DNA of 7,093 bases, taken from an uncultured Acidimicrobiaceae bacterium. GTDB lineage: Bacteria; Actinomycetota; Acidimicrobiia; Spongiisociales; UBA5794. The translations under genes and the position numbers were made by a program. The notes under the pieces are model-generated. The model did not search any database and had not been told where the DNA came from. It saw only the letters and a program-made list of their open reading frames with translations. The stretch spans positions 1 to 7,093 of the forward strand of contig CAMYJM010000125.1 in assembly GCA_947258635.1 (NCBI GenBank), in the 5' to 3' direction. Positions within the stretch are counted from its first letter, which is position 1, and each line of letters opens with the position of its first letter. This document shows, one piece after another, positions 1 to 4,334 of this stretch.

Positions 1-316
1 TCACTATCCGGGGCCGTGCTGAGAATCGCCGGTTGTGGACCTTGTCGATGAAGTAGCGCAACATCTTCTCGGTGATCTCGAAGTCGGCGATGACCCCGTT
101 GCGCAGCGGTCGTATCGCCTGGATGTACGACGGGGTGCGCCCGATCATCCGCTTGGCTTCCATGCCGACCTCGAGCGGGCGGTTGTCGCGGGTGTTGATG
201 GCGACCACGGACGGCTCGTTGAGCACGATGCCCATGCCGCGCACGAACACCAGCGTGTTGGCCGTTCCGAGATCGATCGCCATATCCCGGCCCGCAAATG
301 AGAAGAAGTCGTTCAA
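1..316 (-). CDS. mreB: Rod shape-determining protein MreB, N-terminal part (cut by left window edge)
   Basis: Bacterial actin homologue that polymerises along the inner membrane and guides the cell-wall elongation machinery. About 105 residues are visible; the rest lies beyond position 1. The minus-strand translation contains the actin-fold phosphate-1 loop DLGTANTLVFVRG (about residues 15-27), then GIVLNEPSVVAINT, IRPLRNGVIADFEITEKML and KVHNRRFSARP, all characteristic of MreB. The preferred start is TTG at 314-316, giving an N-terminus MNDFFSFAGRDMAIDLG with the aromatic leader usual in MreB. The ATG at 281-283 would remove this leader and start at the edge of the fold. Upstream of the TTG only a weak purine stretch (TAAGG) acts as a possible ribosome site. 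No earlier in-frame start is seen before the codons become non-MreB-like. Identity is secure; the exact start is less so. Confidence 0.93.
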   Translation of the reverse strand, partial: MNDFFSFAGRDMAIDLGTANTLVFVRGMGIVLNEPSVVAINTRDNRPLEVGMEAKRMIGRTPSYIQAIRPLRNGVIADFEITEKMLRYFIDKVHNRRFSARPRIV

Positions 317-363
317 CAGTCGAAGCCTTACTCGAGGACAAGCCCGCGAAATTCCGGGGCCGA

Positions 364-369
364 AGTGTA
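364..369 (-). promoter_or_regulatory. Possible -10 element of the mreB promoter
   Basis: Read on the minus strand the hexamer is TACACT, close to TATAAT, about 48 nt upstream of the TTG start of mreB. A loose TTGGTG lies 19 nt further upstream as a candidate -35. The 152-bp spacer 317-468 separates mreB from the divergent lipoprotein gene, so promoters for both are expected here. I see no convincing plus-strand promoter. The call rests on a sequence match only and is weak. Confidence 0.25.
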
Positions 370-468
370 GCCCGTTGTGGACCCTGCGCACCAAGGCGGG
401 GTCAACGATACGATCAGATCGCGACCTGGCCGCGATGCCGGCTCCCGAGACGGCAATACCATTGGGCC

Positions 469-915
469 ATGTCGCAACGCACCACCGTCGTCGCCGTGCT
501 CGGGCTGGCGGCGCTGGCTCTGGCTGCCTGCAGCGCCCACGCGGTTCCCACCAGCGCCGCGAACCCGGACGATTCGTGGGTCTACTTCGATATCGCAGTG
601 GATACCGCCATCGTGATTGACTTCACAGACGACGACTGGGACCAATCGGGCGCCAACGCCAGCCGGTTCCTCGGCGAGGTCGTGCAGGGTCGACGAAGCG
701 CCGAGGAGCTCATCCAATGGCAACTCCGTCTCGAGCCGGCGCCCGAGTTCGCCAACGGGCTGCGAGTCGACACAGTATGGCTATCGGCCCGCTTCGTCGA
801 GGATGAGCTTGCCTTCCTGCAGCGCTCCGGGTACACCGATTCGTTGCATGTCATCGCACAAGCCGACAGCGGCGCGTGGCGTGCTCTCGTACATAGATCG
901 GATCAAGAAGGCTGA
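469..915 (+). CDS. Small predicted lipoprotein of unknown function
   Basis: A 148-residue protein starting at ATG 469 with a textbook lipoprotein signal: short basic N-region (MSQRTT), hydrophobic core at residues 7-19, and a lipobox LAAC at residues 18-21. Cys21 would be lipidated and anchored to the outer face of the membrane. Cys21 is the only cysteine. The mature part is acidic in its first half (residues about 45-58 rich in Asp) and has no further membrane segment. I recognise no domain. Codon use is typical of the window (strong G/C third positions), supporting a real gene. A longer in-frame ORF begins upstream at 298, but ATG 469 is chosen because it places the signal peptide at the N-terminus. 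No clear Shine-Dalgarno sequence precedes it. It lies divergent to mreB and upstream of the MerB-like selenoprotein gene on the same strand, but 313 bp of repeat-rich DNA separates them, so co-transcription is doubtful. Confidence 0.82.
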   Translation: MSQRTTVVAVLGLAALALAACSAHAVPTSAANPDDSWVYFDIAVDTAIVIDFTDDDWDQSGANASRFLGEVVQGRRSAEELIQWQLRLEPAPEFANGLRVDTVWLSARFVEDELAFLQRSGYTDSLHVIAQADSGAWRALVHRSDQEG

Positions 916-1045
916 GGGCCGGACCGACCGGGCTCCGCCGCGCCCCGGCTGCCCCCTCCGCCCCTCGTACCTCGGGGCACCTCCCCCAAGCGTCTCCCTG
1001 CTGCGCGGCGAGACGGCGGAGGAGACACCTCTGTCTCTCCCCCCG

Positions 1046-1071
1046 TTTCACCACGCAGTTTCACCACGCAG
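1046..1071. repeat. 13-bp tandem duplication (TTTCACCACGCAG, two copies)
   Basis: Two perfect adjacent copies of TTTCACCACGCAG occupy 1046-1058 and 1059-1071. They sit between the arms of the larger inverted repeat 1035-1043/1107-1115. A recent slippage duplication is the simplest explanation. Confidence 0.8.
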
Positions 1072-1100
1072 TCGGGGAACTGTTGGGGGGAGTCCCCGAC
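1071..1100. terminator. Strong hairpin, possible terminator or palindromic element core
   Basis: GTCGGGGA (1071-1078) pairs perfectly with TCCCCGAC (1093-1100). Allowing one bulged A, the stem extends by ACT/AGT and leaves a G-rich loop. There is no T-tract on either strand, so an intrinsic terminator is only one reading; high-GC actinobacteria often have terminators without a U-tract. It lies about 155 bp beyond the lipoprotein stop. Confidence 0.35.
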
Positions 1101-1140
1101 GAAGGAGGGGGAGAGGGGCCGGAACCCTTCGAGTTCCATT

Positions 1141-1159
1141 GGAGTTGCTGCGCAACTCC
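1141..1159. terminator. 8-bp hairpin, possible terminator
   Basis: GGAGTTGC (1141-1148) and GCAACTCC (1152-1159) form a perfect 8-bp stem with loop TGC. It is followed by TTGCGGGGG and has no long T-run. It would separate lipoprotein transcription from the MerB-like gene about 70 bp downstream, or form part of a dispersed palindromic element. Confidence 0.35.
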
Positions 1160-1220
1160 TTGCGGGGGCGGGGCCAGCGTCTGGCGCGGTCGCGTCGGTA
1201 GGGTTGTACTAGGTTTCGCG

Positions 1221-1226
1221 AGGAGG
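1221..1226 (+). promoter_or_regulatory. Shine-Dalgarno sequence of the MerB-like selenoprotein gene
   Basis: A perfect AGGAGG ends only 2 nt before ATG 1229 but 5 nt before the adjacent in-frame GTG at 1232. The spacing favours GTG 1232 as the true initiator, which would remove one residue. This is the strongest ribosome-binding site in the window. Confidence 0.7.
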
Positions 1227-1228
1227 GC

Positions 1229-1939
1229 ATGGTGGAGACCGATCTGATACAACCGGCGTACACCGCCACCATGGAATATCTGGTGAGCAACGGGCGGGCG
1301 CCTCACTACACCGAGCTGGCGGAGATCCTGCAGGTCTCAGTGGAGGAGGCGCGACTGGCCCAGGTGGCCGCCGCCGAGCGGGCGGTGGGTTGCTGGATGA
1401 GCGAGGGAACGGACTACGTGGGCTCGTGGGCGCCCTTCGCCAACACGCCAACCCAGTACCTGATATCAGTCGACGGCATCCAGAAATGGTACGGCCAGTG
1501 AGGGATTGAATCGCTGGCGGTCCGCTGGCTATTCCCCGGCCGAGAAGTCCGAATCGACACCCGATGCCTCGACTGCGGTGAACCGATCATGGTGCGTTTC
1601 CGCGACGAGACGATCCTCGAGATCTCGCCGCCGTCGACTGTGGCCCACATCCAGCATCCCTTCCGGGAGTGGCGCGACCTCCCATTCCCGTACAACTGAG
1701 AGCGTATGAACCTCTTCCGGTCGGAAGAGCACGTCAAGGCCTGGCCCCACTACGACCCGGCCTCGGAGGAAGGCATCCTGCCGGTCACGGAGTGGGCTGA
1801 GATATTCGCCGGTCCCCTTTTTCGGAATCGGCCGGAGCCGGACTACCTGGCCAACCAGGGCAACTATTACGGAGCGATCTTCTCCACGCTGGCCGCCATG
1901 GGCAAAACCGGCCCCTTCTGGGAGCCGCCGCCACGGTGA
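1229..1939 (+). CDS. merB: MerB-family organometal (alkylmercury) lyase with two predicted active-site selenocysteines
   Basis: MerB enzymes cleave carbon-mercury bonds by protonolysis, using two cysteines and an aspartate, and act in the cytoplasm. Here one frame of 236 residues spans two in-frame TGA codons: residue 91 (1499-1501) and residue 157 (1697-1699). Residues about 10-60 form the N-terminal helical/winged-helix-like part, followed by APFANTPTQYLISVDG. U-G-I-E (91-94) aligns with MerB C96-A-L-D99, so Sec replaces the first catalytic Cys and Glu94 the Asp. RCLDCGEPI (112-120) holds a CxxC at 113/116, the first Cys near MerB Cys117. YNUERMNLFRSEEHV (155-169) puts U157 at MerB Cys159. 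The C-terminus (GKTGPFW, then five residues) matches where actinobacterial MerB-like proteins end, as I remember them. Each TGA is followed by a SECIS-like hairpin. The terminal stop is also TGA, without an evident hairpin. A pseudogene is unlikely, because both stops hit the catalytic positions and the frame is otherwise intact. A standard gene caller would report only 1229-1501 and 1706-1939. I recall, unchecked, an NCBI family name SaoL for MerB-like selenocysteine lyases. The substrate is unproven; no mer genes are nearby. Confidence 0.92.
1499..1501 (+). other. In-frame UGA predicted to encode selenocysteine 91
   Basis: This TGA interrupts the MerB-like frame between WYGQ and GIESLAV. 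The reading frame before and after is the same and both sides align with MerB. It takes the place of catalytic Cys96. The downstream hairpin at 1508-1534 supports recoding by SelB. Confidence 0.9.
1508..1534 (+). promoter_or_regulatory. Bacterial SECIS element 1 (for U91)
   Basis: The mRNA hairpin pairs 1508-1511 with 1531-1534 (GAAU/AUUC), has one C-U mismatch (1512/1530), then pairs 1513-1518 with 1524-1529 (GCUGGC/GCUGGC, including two G-U wobbles). The apical loop is GGUCC at 1519-1523. The loop starts 17 nt after the UGA. Bacterial SECIS hairpins are known to place a G/GU-containing loop at about 16-37 nt, and E. coli fdhF also carries GGUC in its loop. The element lies inside the coding sequence, as bacterial SECIS elements do. 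Confidence 0.85.
1697..1699 (+). other. In-frame UGA predicted to encode selenocysteine 157
   Basis: The second TGA lies between LPFPYN and ERMNLFRSEEHV, in the same frame as the first. By alignment to the MerB stretch FCCHVHFF it occupies the position of catalytic Cys159. A perfect hairpin follows at 1712-1729. Confidence 0.9.
1712..1729 (+). promoter_or_regulatory. Bacterial SECIS element 2 (for U157)
   Basis: CUCUUCC (1712-1718) pairs perfectly with GGAAGAG (1723-1729) to give a 7-bp stem with the tetraloop GGUC at 1719-1722. The loop starts after 19 nt following the UGA. A lower extension of three pairs is possible (CGU 1703-1705 with ACG 1731-1733) across an internal loop. The GGUC loop is the same as in element 1, although the surrounding sequences and encoded residues differ. 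Confidence 0.87.
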
Positions 1940-1999
1940 GCGATGGAAGGCTGCGGGACGCCGGCGTAGGCGAGTCGCCGCGCCACAATGATCAGCGGC

Positions 2000-2503
2000 C
2001 TAACCCGAGGGCCCACTCCTTCCCTCTAGCCCCGACGGATCTAGCCCAAGAAGATCCTCGTAGAGACCATCAATGCTGCGGCCAGTCAGCGCACCGTCGA
2101 GTCCGGCGGTCTCCATGAGCTGCCAACCCGGTGAGGCACCGCCGGCATCGTCGTCGATGCCGTAGCCGAGGTGATATAGGAGGCCAAAGACTGTCTCGTA
2201 GGCGACCCATCGTGCGACCTGGCCAACGTCTCTCGGCTCAACGCCGGCATCTCGCATGCGGGACAAGCCGACCCAGGCATCCGCGAATGGTTCCGTGTCC
2301 GAGTCGCTGAGCCGATCCACCCAGCCCAAATCCAGTGTCCACGTGTCGATGAGTTTCGGCCACACACTCCGTAGGAAGCAGAATCGCGCCAATTGCGGGA
2401 TGTCCTCGTGTGCCTCGGATCTCGCCCATCCGGCAGGATCGGGTGCGCCGAGCGCGGCGAACGCCGCCGTGAGCGTCTCGAGCCGTTCATTGTGATTGTC
2501 CAT
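2000..2503 (-). CDS. Conserved-looking hypothetical protein, 167 residues, function unknown
   Basis: The ATG at 2501-2503 gives MDNHNERLETLTAAF and a 167-residue soluble, acidic, Trp-rich protein with no signal peptide or membrane segment. It seems mainly helical, with a single Cys (residue 42) in ARFCFLRSVWPKL. Codon use fits the housekeeping genes beside it. The open frame extends upstream to 2632, but that part lies within ndk and is compositionally unlike a protein, so the start at 2503 is preferred. It begins 37 bp after the ndk stop on the same strand and is probably transcribed with valS-folC-ndk. It ends with TAG and converges with the MerB-like gene across a 60-bp gap containing short inverted repeats (ACGCCGGCGT at 1958-1967) but no clear terminator. 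I do not recognise the family. Confidence 0.82.
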   Translation of the reverse strand: MDNHNERLETLTAAFAALGAPDPAGWARSEAHEDIPQLARFCFLRSVWPKLIDTWTLDLGWVDRLSDSDTEPFADAWVGLSRMRDAGVEPRDVGQVARWVAYETVFGLLYHLGYGIDDDAGGASPGWQLMETAGLDGALTGRSIDGLYEDLLGLDPSGLEGRSGPSG

Positions 2504-2540
2504 TCGGGCGATTCTCGCAGGGTGCGACACCGCAGGATGC

Positions 2541-2945
2541 TCAGTCGAAGAAGATGGCGAGTTCCCTCTCGGCACTGGCGACGCTGTCGCTGCCGTGGAC
2601 GATGTTGAAGGTGATCTCGAGGCCGTAATCACCGCGGATCGTGCCGGGGGCGGCTTCGGCGGGGTTGGTCACGCCCATCAAGGTGCGCGCGACCCCGACG
2701 GCGCCTTCTCCCGACCATTCCATTGCTACGACCGGACCGCTCGTGATGAACTCCACTAGATCGCCGAAGAAGGGCTTCTCGACGTGCTCGGCGTAATGGC
2801 GGCCGGCGAGCTCTTCGGAGATGGCGAGCATGCGCATCTTCTCCAGCGTGAGACCCTTGCGCTCCAGCCGGCCGATGACCTCTCCGACGAGCCCGCGGGC
2901 CACGCCGTCGGGCTTGACCATGACAAATGTGTTCTCGACAGCCAT
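2541..2945 (-). CDS. ndk: Nucleoside diphosphate kinase
   Basis: Transfers the gamma-phosphate from ATP to nucleoside diphosphates through a phosphohistidine and so balances NTP and dNTP pools in the cytoplasm. It has 134 residues, the usual bacterial length. Lys11 lies in the N-terminal FVMVKPDGVARG motif. The signature NIVHGSDS carries the phosphorylated His117 with Asn114. SGPVVAMEWSGEGAV and GTIRGDYG, part of the nucleotide-binding region, are intact. ATG 2943-2945 is preceded by GUGAGG at a suitable distance. It lies 66 bp after folC on the same strand. The stop codon is TGA, which matters for reading TGA elsewhere in the window. Confidence 0.97.
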   Translation of the reverse strand: MAVENTFVMVKPDGVARGLVGEVIGRLERKGLTLEKMRMLAISEELAGRHYAEHVEKPFFGDLVEFITSGPVVAMEWSGEGAVGVARTLMGVTNPAEAAPGTIRGDYGLEITFNIVHGSDSVASAERELAIFFD

Positions 2946-3011
2946 CGTTGTTGCGCCTCACGTAGTCGGGGAGTTGCCGGGCCGGATGCTAGCCAACCGA
3001 TAGATGCGGAT

Positions 3012-4331
3012 TCAGTCGCCGAGCAGCCGATCCCGGGCATCGCTGACGACGTAGAGGGAACCGGTGACGACCACCATGCCGGCCGGGTCGACAGCCTCGA
3101 TTGCTGCCGCAACCGCATTGCCGACGGGAGTCACCACCTCCACCGCGGCCCCATCTCCCAGAACCTTCGTGGCCGCCATCGCCACCTCGGCCGTTGGGAT
3201 CGCCATCGGGTCGGCGGCCGCGGTGACGATCACCGACGAGAACAGCCCTTTGAGGTGCTCCAGGAGACCACCAACATCACGCTGCCCACGGAAGCCGACA
3301 ACCAGCGTCCGGTTGGTCTCGGGAAACTCGTCCAGCAGAGTCGCCGCCAGGCCTTGCAGGCCCTGCTCATTGTGGGCACCGTCGACCAATACGAGGGGAT
3401 GCCGCTGCATCACTTCGAGCCGGCCCGGCGACGTGAACTCACCCAGGGCCGCCACAAGGGATTCCTCGTCGAGAGGTCCGTTGAGGAACATCTCCGCCGT
3501 GGCCACAGCCGTTGCCAGATGGTCGACCTGGTGACGTCCGTGGAGGGGCAAAAAGAGATCCTCGTAGGTGGCGTGGATGCCGTCCACCGAACACAACCAT
3601 CCGCCGACGGCGGGGCGGACATCGATGAGCCGGAAGTCGGCCCCCGACCGCAGCCACGTGGCGCCGGTAGCGGCAACTTGGGCCGTGATCGGACCTTCCG
3701 CGGCCGGCGGCAACGGTCCCGTGACGAGAACGCCCCCCTCCTTGAGGATCGCCGCCTTCTCAGCCGCTATCGAGTGAATGGAGTCGCCGAGGTACTCCAT
3801 GTGGTCCATTGCGATGCCGGTGATCACCGACACGGCGGCGTCGACGACGTTGGTGGCATCGAGGCGGCCGCCGAGGCCGACCTCGACGATGGCGACGTCC
3901 ACTCCGGCCGCGGCGAAGGCCTGCAAAGCCACAACCACGGTGGTTTCGAAGTACGTGAGCGACGCCCCGGTAGTCGACTCGTAGTGCTCTATGAACGGCA
4001 CCACGTCGGCGACGGCCTGGGTGAAGTCTGCCTCGTCGAAGGGCGCGGCGGCGAGCGTGTAGCGCTGTTCGATCGCGTGGAGGTGGGGCGATACGTAGGA
4101 TCCGGTTCGCATCGCGGCGGTGGTGAGGATGGTGTCGAGAATCCGCACCGTGGTGGTCTTGCCGTTGGTGCCCGCGACGTGGATGGCGGCAAAGGCCTCT
4201 TGCGGGTTGGTCATCACGTCGAGAACGCCGTGCATTCGCTCCAGGCCCGGCTTCACTCCGTGGCCGATCCTGGCGTCGAGGAAGGCCACGGCCTCGTCGT
4301 AGGACTCGATGAGGTGCGGAGTGATCGCCAT
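3012..4331 (-). CDS. folC: Bifunctional folylpolyglutamate synthase / dihydrofolate synthase
   Basis: An ATP-dependent Mur-ligase-family enzyme that adds glutamate to dihydropteroate and/or extends folate polyglutamate tails in the cytoplasm. Its 439 residues are a normal length. Motifs in order: KPGLERMHGVLD near the N-terminus, P-loop GTNGKTTT (residues 54-61), SPHLHAIEQR, TYFETT, VEVGLGGRLDATN, DHMEYLGDS followed by EKAAILK (the region of the carbamylated metal-site lysine in the family), GRHQVDHLATAVA, DGAHNEQG and the C-terminal TGSLYVVSDARD. The usual Asn after GRHQ (typically GxHQxxNA) is His here, a minor departure. The start lies only 3 nt beyond the valS stop, implying translational coupling. 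No strong Shine-Dalgarno is seen inside the end of valS. Whether both activities are present cannot be told from sequence. Confidence 0.95.
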   Translation of the reverse strand: MAITPHLIESYDEAVAFLDARIGHGVKPGLERMHGVLDVMTNPQEAFAAIHVAGTNGKTTTVRILDTILTTAAMRTGSYVSPHLHAIEQRYTLAAAPFDEADFTQAVADVVPFIEHYESTTGASLTYFETTVVVALQAFAAAGVDVAIVEVGLGGRLDATNVVDAAVSVITGIAMDHMEYLGDSIHSIAAEKAAILKEGGVLVTGPLPPAAEGPITAQVAATGATWLRSGADFRLIDVRPAVGGWLCSVDGIHATYEDLFLPLHGRHQVDHLATAVATAEMFLNGPLDEESLVAALGEFTSPGRLEVMQRHPLVLVDGAHNEQGLQGLAATLLDEFPETNRTLVVGFRGQRDVGGLLEHLKGLFSSVIVTAAADPMAIPTAEVAMAATKVLGDGAAVEVVTPVGNAVAAAIEAVDPAGMVVVTGSLYVVSDARDRLLGD

Positions 4332-4334
4332 GTA

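Larger units (their letters stand above)
916..1228. repeat. GC-rich noncoding spacer with nested inverted repeats and a tandem duplication
   Basis: No credible gene lies here; the short ORFs in several frames are low-complexity by-products of C/G runs. Visible structure: an inverted pair GCCCC/GGGGC at 960-964 and 974-978; CGTCTC/GAGACG at 991-996 and 1010-1015; a 9-bp pair CTCTCCCCC/GGGGGAGAG at 1035-1043 and 1107-1115; and inside it a 13-bp tandem duplication and a strong hairpin, listed separately. A further 8-bp hairpin follows at 1141-1159. The nested arrangement could be a dispersed palindromic element, the terminator region of the lipoprotein gene, or both. The final 30 bases lead into the ribosome-binding site of the MerB-like gene; I could not identify a promoter there with confidence. 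Confidence 0.55.

Noticed and set aside
1229..1501. A complete 90-residue protein ending at the first TGA
   Set aside because: The frame continues without change into MerB-conserved sequence, and alone it would lack the whole active site.
1499..1699. Genome-wide TGA reassignment to Trp or Gly
   Set aside because: valS, folC, ndk and the lipoprotein all end at TGA at family-appropriate lengths; Trp is encoded by TGG throughout.
1706..1939. A separate 77-residue protein starting at ATG 1706
   Set aside because: The ATG is the Met of RMNLFRSEEHV in the conserved C-terminal part of MerB, lies in the same frame, and lacks a ribosome-binding site of its own.
1229..1939. MerB pseudogene with two nonsense mutations, or sequencing errors
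   Set aside because: Both stops are TGA, both hit catalytic Cys columns, both have SECIS-like hairpins, and there are no frameshifts.
2504..2632. N-terminal extension of the unknown minus-strand protein to 2632
   Set aside because: It would run far into ndk in another frame and is Ser/Pro/Thr-rich with no conserved character; ATG 2503 gives a compact protein.
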